A stretch of 64,000 nt of DNA, from positions 14,949,001-15,013,000 of the forward strand of contig NC_090787.1 of the NCBI RefSeq assembly GCF_040054535.1. The letters run 5' to 3'. Shown piece by piece: positions 55,301 through 64,000 of this stretch; within the stretch, counting starts at the first letter, position 1, and each line of letters opens with the position of its first letter. The notes beneath the pieces are model-generated. The model searched no databases, was not told the DNA's origin, and saw nothing but the letters and a program-made list of their open reading frames with translations. Made by a program: the position numbers and the translations under genes. The DNA is from Antennarius striatus (taxonomy: Eukaryota > Chordata > Actinopteri > Lophiiformes > Antennariidae).

Positions 55301-55419
55301 CCGTAATGTCGCATCAACGTCGGATCCAGGCTCCTGGTCTGCCTCAGTCTGCGCTTGGAAAAAGTTTTGGGGCTCGACGAGCACGAGAAAACACTGCTTA
55401 GCAATCCTTGAGCTGTCAT
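40847..55419 (-). CDS. arhgap6: ARHGAP6, Rho GTPase-activating protein 6, complete coding region
   Basis: ARHGAP6 stimulates GTP hydrolysis by RhoA and affects actin organisation in the cytoplasm; it also has a GAP-independent cytoskeletal role in mammals. Coding exons: 55419..55273, 47985..47826, 47487..47416, 46731..46469, 46256..46061, 45867..45812, 45727..45577, 45472..45324, 44024..43845, 43087..42990, 42871..42615 and 41412..40847, 2295 nt for 764 aa. All junctions keep frame. The RhoGAP domain runs from about residue 250 to 430, with the arginine finger R288 in [14 protein letters not shown] and [20 protein letters not shown] downstream. The N terminus [16 protein letters not shown] and C terminus [15 protein letters not shown] match human ARHGAP6. 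Human is 974 aa; most of the shortfall is in exon 1. Confidence 0.95.
41708..42417. repeat. Very long ACT/ACC trinucleotide repeat in the last ARHGAP6 intron
   Basis: About 700 bp made almost wholly of ACT, with ATT and ACA variants in the first half and ACC-ACT higher-order blocks in the second. It fills most of the intron between exons 12 and 11. The long threonine, serine and valine frames on both strands come from the repeat and are not genes. Confidence 0.97.
42615..42871 (-). CDS. arhgap6: ARHGAP6 coding exon 11
   Basis: A 257-nt exon, [40 protein letters not shown] to STDK, with a TTCCTTCAG acceptor and an AAAG|GTACAC donor. [13 protein letters not shown] corresponds to a conserved block after the GAP domain. 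Confidence 0.93.
42919..42942 (+). repeat. G-run cluster
   Basis: GACGGGGTGGGGTGGGGGGGG at about 42920: several runs of at least four G next to ARHGAP6 exon 11, able in principle to form a G-quadruplex on the plus strand. On the transcribed RNA it would be C-rich. Confidence 0.6.
42990..43087 (-). CDS. arhgap6: ARHGAP6 coding exon 10
   Basis: A 98-nt exon, [20 protein letters not shown] then [12 protein letters not shown], ending in phase 2, with an ACTTCTTAG acceptor and a TT|GTGAGT donor. Confidence 0.93.
43845..44024 (-). CDS. arhgap6: ARHGAP6 coding exon 9
   Basis: Sixty codons, [40 protein letters not shown], ending YDTLFT, with a CTTTTTTTCAG acceptor and an ACG|GTAAGC donor. It carries the [11 protein letters not shown] motif of RhoGAP domains. 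Confidence 0.95.
45324..45472 (-). CDS. arhgap6: ARHGAP6 coding exon 8
   Basis: A 149-nt exon, the split serine then [35 protein letters not shown], ending DNEGQE, with a TTCTCTGCAG acceptor and a GAG|GTAAGG donor in phase 0. Confidence 0.94.
45577..45727 (-). CDS. arhgap6: ARHGAP6 coding exon 7
   Basis: A 151-nt exon, [20 protein letters not shown] then [30 protein letters not shown], with a TTCACCCAG acceptor and an ATGT|GTGAGG donor. RhoGAP core helices. Confidence 0.95.
45812..45867 (-). CDS. arhgap6: ARHGAP6 coding exon 6 (arginine finger)
   Basis: Only 56 nt: the split glycine, then [18 protein letters not shown], between TTTTTCAG and CAG|GTACAAG. It contains the catalytic arginine of the GAP (IFR). 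It is too short to appear as an open frame. Confidence 0.93.
46061..46256 (-). CDS. arhgap6: ARHGAP6 coding exon 5
   Basis: A 196-nt exon, [38 protein letters not shown], ending in phase 1 after LEKY plus one base of a glycine codon. The acceptor is TTCACAAG and the donor ATG|GTACG. The start of the RhoGAP domain lies here. Confidence 0.93.
46469..46731 (-). CDS. arhgap6: ARHGAP6 coding exon 4
   Basis: A 263-nt exon, [18 protein letters not shown] through [20 protein letters not shown] to RTHRR, with a CAAACAG acceptor and a CGG|GTAGGG donor in phase 0. The serine-rich [15 protein letters not shown] stretch is strictly conserved in ARHGAP6. Confidence 0.93.
47416..47487 (-). CDS. arhgap6: ARHGAP6 coding exon 3
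   Basis: A 72-nt exon, [19 protein letters not shown] then SKDK, with a CTTTTTAG acceptor and an AAAG|GTAAAG donor. It is missed by frame scans because of its size. It is strongly basic, like the human counterpart. Confidence 0.9.
47826..47985 (-). CDS. arhgap6: ARHGAP6 coding exon 2
   Basis: It reads [51 protein letters not shown], with a GTCCTCAG acceptor. The donor at AAAT|GTATTA is weak. A better in-frame donor, CAAT|GTGAGG, lies 27 nt downstream at 47799/47798 and would add nine codons, mostly from a CA repeat. Both give phase 1. Confidence 0.85.
49330..49424. repeat. (CA)n and (GAA)n microsatellites
   Basis: About 28 bp of CA at 49330-49358, then about 54 bp of GAA from 49370 to 49423. 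GAA/TTC tracts can form triplexes; this one is short. Confidence 0.95.
49546..49586. repeat. 10-bp tandem repeat (ACATTTAGAA)
   Basis: About four copies of ACATTTAGAA in direct tandem, immediately left of the LINE-tail fragment. Confidence 0.85.
49621..49705 (-). mobile_element. 3' end fragment of a non-LTR element with (GTTCTT)n tail
   Basis: On the minus strand it reads AATTTCCCTGCGGGGATTAA, then TAAAGTGTACTTC and repeats of TTGTTC. The phrase (G)GGGAAATT...GGGGATTAATAAAGT followed by a short repeat tail is the 3' end of common fish LINE/SINE families. Only the end is present, consistent with 5' truncation. Confidence 0.5.
51898..51916 (+). promoter_or_regulatory. CTCF-like motif (intron 1 of ARHGAP6)
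   Basis: CCGCCAGATGGCGAGG fits the core CCRSYAGRKGGCRS consensus of CTCF at nearly every position. Plus-strand orientation. Motif evidence only. Confidence 0.45.
55273..55419 (-). CDS. arhgap6: ARHGAP6 coding exon 1 (short form)
   Basis: Forty-nine codons, [30 protein letters not shown], ending EDASSQ at an ACAG|GTCAGT donor in phase 0. The N-terminal motifs are those of mammalian ARHGAP6, but the long Pro/Ser/Gly-rich stretch that follows them in human is absent. Confidence 0.9.
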
Positions 55420-55630
55420 ATCTCCGATAAACTGATCAATACATGATGAAAGAAGTGTGAATAAATTTAAAAAAAGTTACATCACTGCCACAGATCCAAA
55501 ACGGATCGAAGTAGAGGCACCGCTTCACAGAGGAGCAGCAGGTCCGCCGCGCGTCACCACGCGTCCCTGGTCACCTCCTCCGCCTCCCACGCTCTCAGGA
55601 GGCTACTTCCTCCGTTCTTTCATTTAACTA
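55420..55630 (-). promoter_or_regulatory. ARHGAP6 5' UTR and probable promoter
   Basis: Immediately upstream of the ATG. The stretch 55500-55615 is the most GC- and CpG-rich of the neighbourhood (GTCCGCCGCGCGTCACC, ACGCGTCCC) and is followed by an ETS-like CTTCCTCCG. A TATA box is not evident. The transcription start cannot be placed. Confidence 0.5.
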
Positions 55631-56846
55631 AAGATTCAAATGAAAGACCAAATTTGTGTTAACACCACGAATAAACGAGATCATCAGACAAATAGGCATA
55701 CATATAGGATCCCTGCAGTTTTGTAATAAAGATGATTTATAATAATTAAGCTTTGAGTATGACCTCGAGGAGAAAACACACTGTAAAACAGGGTTTTAAA
55801 GAACAAATACGTGTTCTACTTGCAGCACGATCTTTGTATTCACTATTGATTTTCAAATATATATATAATTTTAAGGGAAAACAGATATTAATTAAGAGTT
55901 GTGAAAAATAATACGTGTTGTTTATCAAACTCAAGGACTCTAGATGTGCCGCAACTTCTTTTTCTATTCTGGCTCCTCCATCATTGCTTTAAGATAACTG
56001 GCTAAATTAATCAAGTTCCAAATATTTTAAATGAAACTGGTGGAGTGCTTAGTACCAGTACTAGTACCAGAATACCTTTGAAAGAAACTAAAAATTGTAT
56101 GGATTGGCTACCACTCTCTTATGGACCCTGATAGAAGCAGAAACTGGTAAGACTATCCCAAAATTCAGTCATTCTTTGGGCTGCACTGCATTTCTCCTCA
56201 CCATGAGGCAGTCAAGATACTTGGCATGTGGTGCCCTGGGAATAGACCCTTCCTGTGGGAGCTCCAGGGAAGGGACCTGTGTGATAACATGACATGTGAA
56301 CTAGCACTGAATAGCAATGATAAGGTTTTATCAGATACCGTAGCCCACCAAACAGACAGGGGAAGTGGCGATAAGAGGGCAGCTTTGCGTTTGATCCACT
56401 TATTTGGTGATGGTGGTGAGGTTTGAAGTAAGACTCCCTGCAGAATCCCAGCAGACTTCCTGTTATGTCATCTCTTGTTGGGATAAGTGGAGGCCCGGGA
56501 GTTTATGGGATGGTGAAATAAACATTTGCTCATACGGCGTTTCCTTGTGAAATGCACTTTATGCTTTTGAATTAACATAGTGATTGCAGTTCTTGCCCCA
56601 GCTGAGCTATTTTCCAATACTGTCCAGTGATGTTACAAAATATAATAGCATGAGGTGTAATGTACAGGCTCTTGATAGGAGGGCAGTTCAGACTGTCTCA
56701 CTGGAACCATGCAGTATTCTATGGGGATGTACAGTATGTGGGAGATAATTGTTCTTATAATTTATTAGATAAGTTATCTTGTGGCATTAGAATATCAGAT
56801 GAAAGCTGACAGACTCTGCTTTGAATCTGATTATATGAACATCTCT

Positions 56847-56881
<35 letters not shown>

Positions 56882-56882
56882 G
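56847..56882. repeat. (GAT)n microsatellite
   Basis: About eleven ATG/GAT units upstream of ARHGAP6. Confidence 0.95.
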
Positions 56883-57086
56883 ACCTTTTGTCAGTGCCAT
56901 CAGGTGAGTTATTTTAATGCCTAAAGTTAAAATTACTTAATTAATCATTTAATTATTTATGCATTGGAAGTTTACACTTCAGTACTGGCTGATTATTTAT
57001 GAGGAAGATGCTTCTGATGCCTGCATGAGTCAGCATAACATGAGGCGAAATTCTCCTGGTAGTGAAGAGCCGACAACTAAACTACT

Positions 57087-57105
57087 GTCCACTAGATGGC
57101 GGTAA
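57087..57105 (+). promoter_or_regulatory. CTCF-like motif (upstream of ARHGAP6)
   Basis: TCCACTAGATGGCGGTAA matches the CTCF core CCACTAGRKGGC. Plus-strand orientation, about 1.5 kb upstream of the ARHGAP6 promoter region. Motif evidence only. Confidence 0.5.
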
Positions 57106-58998
57106 CGCGCCCACACTGTTCCTCAGCATCTGCCATGAATTCCTACAACTCCAGATATCTACTGATGCAGGAAGCGTTTGTTTACCAGATTCAAGGAGTT
57201 GGTCGGGTTAGGGAAGACCACTATGTATATGTAGAGCCCTGAAAAAGTGTGATTTTTTTTTTAACGCTCACCAGTGATGGAGTTGAAGAATTTCATTGGT
57301 TTGTTGACGGGGTTATTCTGATGGTAATGGAGACATGCCTCTCTTTAGGTATATGAAGGGGTGCTCGAGAGACACAGTGTGAAAGTGGAGCAAAATCCCA
57401 TTAATCAAATTAAAAATTTATGTGGGGAAATTATTTTTTTTTTCATTCATTGTGTTTTGTATCTATTGAGAGAATATAAAAATAGTTTTTGCCACCTCTC
57501 CTGCATTGGTATCATGTGCCATGCGACAATCCATTTTTCTACACTATACATTCCAGTATTGCTATTACATTAGGAAGATCTATGTTTGACTGTCAGAATG
57601 TCTTTCTGCTCCTCCATGAGATGTTAGTTACATTTTCCTTCAACATCACCTGTAAACTGCTAGAGTTTGAGGAAAGATTTCAAGGTTGCAAAAAATTGTA
57701 GATTGTTAAATGTCCAGTCAGTATTCATTACCAAAATGCTAGCTGTTTGTGTATAACATGGGCTTATTTTTAACACTGCTGTGTTTTCCTTTTAATAAAA
57801 GGTGGTTACTGGTTCCTGTTAAATGTAATGCCTGTCTGTGCAGAGTGATCATCTGAGGTTTTGTCTGTGGTAATTTGATTGAAATCAAATCACACTAGTA
57901 ATAGGTTCTTAAAGTCAATCATAAACTCTGGCGCACATGAGTCCCTTATTCCCAAATATAATTAGAATGAATAAAATTGCCCCATTGTGAACCTGTTTTC
58001 TGTTCTAATATATTTTTGTTACCACAATGGGGTCTGCACGCAGTGGAGGCAATACCTGTACCTATACAACAGAATAGTATTCTACAGTATCAGCATTAGG
58101 CTTAAATTAAAGAAGCTATAATATTTTCATTAGATAACTATCATTCTTAACCTGTGTTAATTTTATTCATTTTGACAGATTAGATAGTTTAACGTGTGAG
58201 TTCCAGTGTTTTCACAATGTTTGGGTAATACAATATGAAATCAAATCCAATGCACCAGTATTCTACACAGTGAAGTCATTTGTTATCACCTTGCTGAAAA
58301 CGAGCCTCTTTTACTACAGATACTATAGTTGATCCGATTTTTCTATTGGTATCACTGTAAATGCTAAATTAAACTGGATATTCGAAGAAGCATCATAAAA
58401 AGAAATATTTTTTTGACTTCAATGAGGTCAAATTTATGTACAATATCCTGTTGGCAAGTTCCATTAAATTTGCAAAGAGCTTCACATAACATTTTAAATC
58501 TGTTAGTATTAACGTAAATGAGGGAACTCTGGTAAAAGCCCAACTGAATTCAGCTTTAATGACACGCAGTGCCTCCTTTCTGTCACTTGTCTGCGCTGGT
58601 GTACTGTGTAGAACAGATTTCATAGAAGCAGCCAATGGCATCATACTGGTATAAACCCTTAATTATACACATTAAAGATAATCTGTCCTAGCGGGCCTCC
58701 AAAAGAGAATGAAACAGCACCTTTGGACATTTTACACTTGCAACTCTGTTTATGACATCTATTTATCCTGAATTAGAGTACACATATTGACAAGAAGTCA
58801 ATAAACTAAAACATAAAGGTCTTGGTTCTGCCTCAAATTGTCATAATTTGATGGGATTTAAAACTTTGTGGAGGAAATCCAGTTTGATTGCATTAGCTAT
58901 CTTGTCTCTCTTTAATCATTTTCAACAAAATGTTATAAAGGATTAAACACAGCAGAGGATGCAACGTTTTGAATTAGTGAGTCATCACAGACTCTTTT

Positions 58999-59017
58999 GG
59001 GGGGGGGGGGGGGGGGG
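58999..59017 (+). repeat. Poly-G run
   Basis: About 19 consecutive G residues. Long mononucleotide G runs are prone to sequencing error and to quadruplex formation. Confidence 0.9.
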
Positions 59018-62000
59018 TTGAACAGACATGGAATCAAACATGTGTTTTGCTCATGTTTATGCCCCCCTGCTGTTAATGTATTCAGTGCAGAAGTTAACAA
59101 AACAAATCTTTTGTCTTTTGAAATATGGGATGTTAAGACAACACCCATTAGCGGAGTGCAGCTACACCAGACTGGTGACTGCTGTTATTACTCTGATTAC
59201 CATCTCTTCCATTTGATAGCACATCTTCTCCACACTGAAGGGGAAAATGGGAGTAATGGTGAGTGGAAAATGCAATCTAGATGTCACACAAGCCTTTGAT
59301 TAACCATTTACAGTAGCAGTCTCTGGATGAGGGTAGGGCCACGTCATCTCATATTTCCACTCAGTCTGATCCTTCAAACATTACTGGCCACAGCATATTG
59401 ATTTTTCATTCTCCTGAATATCCCCTTTCCGTTAACAGAATTCATGTAACACTATCAGTGTTTCAAGGAGGCCTCCCCTCCCAGTACCTAATCCTAGTGC
59501 CATACTGCCAGTATCTTCTCCACCCCTCAAAGAGTCCACATTCAGTGTTTGCCCTCCATCAGTTCCAGCTGGGAGTTTCTACACGAGGGGAGCAAAGACA
59601 TGGAAATAGTTCACAATGGAAAAAATGAATGTGTTAGCACCGATCTGGATGAAAACCAAGACCAGCAGAGGTGAGTTTGATGCTGTTTCACCTCGTTTTT
59701 CCACTGCTAAGTCTTTTAAATGACTGGCATAGAGTTGATAAATGTCCCTGAATATAATGTGTCATTCAGGAGACAGGAGTCTAGATTTGGTGTCTAATCA
59801 AATTTTTAATTGCATCATTACCAACAGACTGTAAATATTAGTTTGCAGAACTTTGTAGCTCTAGTATAAAAATGCAATAGAAAATAGTTAAATAAAGTCA
59901 TTTCTTTTGTGATGTGAGAGTTTTAATCTGTATTTATAGCTGACTGAAATCTGTACATTTCCACTCTACCATGATGACATGCACCAACCAATTAGCTTTA
60001 ATATTATCAGACTAATAGTTGTGGTTACAGATGACTGATGCTGACTGATAGGCTTAGAGCCCAGCCTGCAGGGATGCAATGCTTCTGATAACAGTGACGA
60101 TGTTGGCTTGGTGACCTTAACAGCTTTCCACGGGCACATTGATTTTTCTCCCATATTACAAATAATTGCTGGCTGCTTTGAACCCTATCCTATCCTCCCC
60201 GGCCAGCGGGGCGGGGCTTAGGTATTGTGTTGACGTGGGAGTGTGTATCTGATTTGAGGAATGTGATATCCCACTATCTCATTGACTGCGATTGACTCCT
60301 GTGTACCTCTTGTCTGTGATATGAGTACATTCAGCTGTATCAGGGGAGCTGTTGCCTGTTGGGGTTCTATTTTACAGACAGTTAATCGTGCCTGAGAAAA
60401 AGTAATTATAAACAAAAGTCTGAGATTACAGTTTCATTAAATAGTGCAACTTAATGTTTGATTTATACAGCAGAAATACTGTTCAGAATTTGAAAGCTGT
60501 GACTCAGTTAATGGGCTTCCAACTTGTTTAGTTAATTATGATTAATGATCTGTTTCCTAATTTTCTGTGATTGCAAAAACGTTAATTATCCCAATTCAAA
60601 TTTTTTGCCAAATAATGTAAATCACATTATTGGAAGAAGTGCAGTTTAAAGCCTTATAAATATACAACTATAACCTTACATTGGGGCCCCGCAGTTGCTC
60701 TTATTAGAGACTTCCTGTTCTGCATGGTGCAACTCTCATCATTTTATGCAAATGACTGCATCTTCTGTTTGTTCTGCTCCACAGAGTAATGAAAAAGTCA
60801 CTTCCTTGCAGTTATTATGTGAAGCACAAATCTGCTTTGATGAGCTGAAAACAATTGCATGCATGTGGGAGCATGGAAACCACTGTTTAAGTCATTTTGC
60901 AGAACTAGAACACTTTTTTTTTTCATATGCCCTTAAGTTTATTTGAATAATTATTAATACGTTCAGAACTGTGTGCTGCCATCAAATAAGTTGTTGAAGC
61001 GATCTGTAATGAAGCATGCAGCTTCACTTTGTTTTAACCGAACAAATGAGCCATCAACTCATGCGGAGTGAACAGCACGTTAAATGAGATCAGTCTGAGA
61101 ACGCACACTGCCAATCATATCCATTTTAATTCATCACTGTTGTGACCCCAAGACAATATGGAAAATGTGATTTGTAGTTGTGACCACTGTAGAGGGTTGT
61201 AGTGCTTTGAGCATCCCCTGCTCAACCCCACTCTAAGTGGTCTGGCCTGTATGCCATGAAAAACAGGACACTATGCAACACGCTCTGGCCCAGGGGTGGG
61301 TGTCAAGCCACATGATTGGATAGATTCATGTGCAGTATTTATCTCATACAAAAGCATGCTCTTTACTGCTTTAACCTCACAGCACTCCACTGTGGCCATG
61401 TCGTCATGCTCAGCTTGTGTGTACACCGTGTGCACTTTTGCAATGGTAGTTGTTGGTATGGGATACATATATATAGCAAGACATGTTTTTATGAAACGCA
61501 GTGTGAACACAGTCAATCTGTCTTCTACGGGCAGCTGAACCTGGGCCTCCACAGACTGTGACATGTACATGCCATGGGACATATTATGCAAGCAATTCTA
61601 TTTGCCTGAAGAGGCAAAGACACGTGCCTCAGTTCATAAGTAATGGAAGACTGTGAATGCCATTCACGCATGAGAGAGTCTGCATGCCGTAACGTAGCGT
61701 GAACTATCATGTTGTTGAAATGTCATGGGAGTATGTCAAAATGGCCTAAAAATCCTAAATGTGCACCTGAGAGAAATATTAAAGGCGCTATATTCATTCG
61801 ATTAAAAACATATAGTGACAAGCTGCATTTGACATTAGATTTTGAAAGTATGAATAATAAAATAATACCTGATGCCACTGCATAACATTTAGGTTAAGAT
61901 CTAATTCATTGGTTTATATAGGATTTAGGTTTGGCTCTGTTAAGGGTGACAGGTGGCTGGCAGATAGTGATAGAGTTTGGATTATGTTTGAAGCTTAATT

Positions 62001-62578
62001 TTTTAAGCTTTCGTGGATGGTAAAACACATGCCATCTCCAAATGCCTCTTAGTGGGATCAGATTAATATTTCAGATACTGCAGCTTGGTTGTATACTGAA
62101 ATATTGTGAATTACACCATTGGGATGAAACGCAGAGATGTTGTTTCATTTGCAGGAAGCAGTAAAATGTGATTTATATCTTCTTGTCGGACCAGTAGAAT
62201 CAAGCTGAAATACACTGCAGGTGAATCGCACCAAAGCCTCACATTTTCCATGAGAACTCTGACTTAGCTCATTGGAGTCCAGCTGTCCACCATTGATCCC
62301 TCTGCCTTTTCTGATGCACTGGCCCGGAATCTGATGTTATTTCATTACTGAGGCAGGAGCAACAAGCTCGGTCTCCTCCCCCCCCGGGGCACCGGTCACT
62401 CAGTTGGATAGGGGTACTGTATGTAATCATAACTGAATGACTTAGTTAGGAAAGCTTGGTCATCTTTTGAAAGTGAAAATTAAAAAGAGACAAACTTAGG
62501 AGTCGGGAGCCACGAGAGCATCGCTTGAACGGCCTGGAGAGGATAAACAGAGTAGAGCTTTAAAGACTTGTCATCATA

Positions 62579-62622
62579 ATGGAGCCAGAGGACAGTGATC
62601 TTGGCATCTTTACTGTCATACA
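62579..62622 (+). CDS. Possible first coding exon of an unidentified plus-strand gene
   Basis: An ATG in strong context (A at -3, G at +4), with an in-frame TAA 15 bases before it, opens MEPEDSDLGIFTVI and runs into a near-consensus donor, ACA|GTAAGTATT. Fourteen codons plus two bases. I do not recognise the peptide. The following 1.4 kb contains no exon that I can join to it. It could be chance. Confidence 0.25.
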
Positions 62623-64000
62623 GTAAGTATTCATGTCCTCTAGATCTGTGCTCTGCACTTACTTTATAATTCAGTCACATCTGATCAGAGCACCAATGGC
62701 TGTTGTAGGACCGTATATAGTATACGCTAGAGGAAGCAGAGACAGTTCAGCTTTACATAATCCATTTGATGACAACTAACAATACTCTACATGGGAAGTT
62801 TTTCTCTGCTTGGATTAATAAACCCTTTTAACCCATATTTTTTATAGTAGAAACAGAGAAGCTGTGTTTAATAATAATCTCATGACCGCAGTTCAAGTAT
62901 TGTGCATGCTTTTTACTTCCTGGGATGTTTAAAAGCAAAGTTTTGTTTGCATTTAGCTAGATTTATAATAGATTACTTAGCAAGTTGATGAGAAAAATAA
63001 TGTGCAAGAGATTCTTAACAGCAGTTTGTACAGCTTTGAAAGACTGCCAGAATGTCCATGGTGTATCGAGCCATCTGCCCAGTGCATGCTGTGTGAGGTT
63101 TCATCCCTCAGCAACCCACAAGGGAACATGTAGACGATGATGGTATGGATGGATATACCAAACGTGTTTAAAGCCAGGCACATAAATTTCTCAAGCATCC
63201 CCGTCGACTTGGTTCATTTGCTGAACAGCTTACAGCCTCCAGGTACTATTTTGACCTTTTATAGCAAGTGCTGTTAAATTGACAAACCACATCTATGATA
63301 TTTTTGAAAACACAACATAATTCATTCAGGTAACACGTCAGTTCTGATCACAATTAGTCATACTGCTTAATATTCATAGGAAAACAGCATTCAGATCTCC
63401 AGATTCCTACCTAAAACCTGTCTTATTCATCGAATAAACAGGCATAATTTGCATTGCGCGAACATATGGGAGAAGTCCAGGTGGTTCATTGGCTGGTGCA
63501 TACTAAGAAGCATGCAAATTTATAGAACATTGCAAATGAGATGGTTGAAAAAGTGCGGCGAGAGTCGCTAGCTGACGTGACCACTGCTGAGGTGTGAGAG
63601 TCGCTAATGCTAATTTGGGATCACATCATCACAGTACAGTCAAAGCTACAGTCATGTTTGTGCTGCACAGTGAAGTCCTTAATGCTGCTTTATCTGTGTT
63701 TTATCTCACAAGCACCTTTTTGGATGTGTCCAGATAACACCTAGCATTCATGTGCTGTTTTGTCCTCTATCTGACTACCTGCAATGGTGTGTGCTTTATT
63801 CAAAGTGGCTGTGCTCTGCTTATTTTATCCTTGACAAAGCAAGCAACGTGATTCTAAGGCAGGACTTGCAAAATTTGAGCACTGCCAGGTTTTAAGTGGC
63901 CAAGCGTAGCCAGAACAACAGAAATCAGCTTTTAGAAAGCTACTCTGAGAGAGGAGAGTTAGGGATCAGCAAGGCAGCGGGGGTTTTAGCGGTCAAAGCT
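62623..64000. other. Right end of window, nothing recognised
   Basis: No recognisable exon, RNA gene or repeat. If the exon ending at 62622 is real, this would be its first intron. Confidence 0.5.

Larger units (their letters stand above)
55700..62500. other. Upstream flank of ARHGAP6, no recognised gene
   Basis: About 6.8 kb of mixed composition with a (GAT)n tract, a poly-G run and a CTCF-like motif. All frames are short and unlike known proteins. Distal enhancers may lie here but cannot be shown from sequence alone. Confidence 0.55.

Overview
This window is vertebrate nuclear DNA, almost certainly from a teleost fish. It carries large multi-exon genes with GT-AG introns. Every exon I could compare with family members known from memory keeps vertebrate exon phases, and where I know the size it matches too. 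The repeats are of types common in fish: a degenerate RTE-clade LINE, a tRNA-headed SINE-like family, a small MITE and many long microsatellites. There is no bacterial, CRISPR or operon-like content.

Layout: three protein-coding genes lie head to tail on the minus strand, so each is read from high to low coordinates. (1) COG3, a subunit of the conserved oligomeric Golgi tethering complex, has its first eight coding exons at 6785..35 and runs off the left edge. Its promoter is near 6,800-6,870. A dead RTE LINE of about 3.1 kb (about 2,245-5,322) fills most of intron 3. (2) MID1 (Midline-1/TRIM18), a microtubule-associated RING E3 ligase, is complete: nine coding exons at 21059..9128 encode 669 aa. 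The ATG exon continues to 21115 as 5' UTR, and a probable non-coding first exon lies at 26447 to about 26650. (3) ARHGAP6, a RhoA GTPase-activating protein, is complete: twelve coding exons at 55419..40847 encode about 764 aa. Its first exon is far shorter than in mammals.

MID1 and ARHGAP6 are also neighbours in the same orientation on human Xp22, so this is conserved vertebrate synteny. HCCS, which lies between them in human, was not found here. COG3 beside MID1 differs from human, where COG3 is on chromosome 13. The genes share no pathway; the arrangement is synteny, not a functional cluster.

Non-genic stretches: 6.9-8.5 kb (between COG3 and MID1), 26.8-40.3 kb (between MID1 and ARHGAP6) and 55.7-64 kb (upstream of ARHGAP6). 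They hold microsatellites, dispersed repeats and unrecognised single-copy DNA. One possible plus-strand first coding exon is at 62579-62622. The longest simple repeat is about 700 bp of ACT/ACC triplets in the last ARHGAP6 intron. I found no convincing new biological system. The most checkable oddities are a microsatellite-derived tandem splice donor in ARHGAP6 exon 2, a MITE about 55 bp from the MID1 start-exon acceptor, an overlapping uORF on MID1, and two CTCF-like motifs around the ARHGAP6 promoter.
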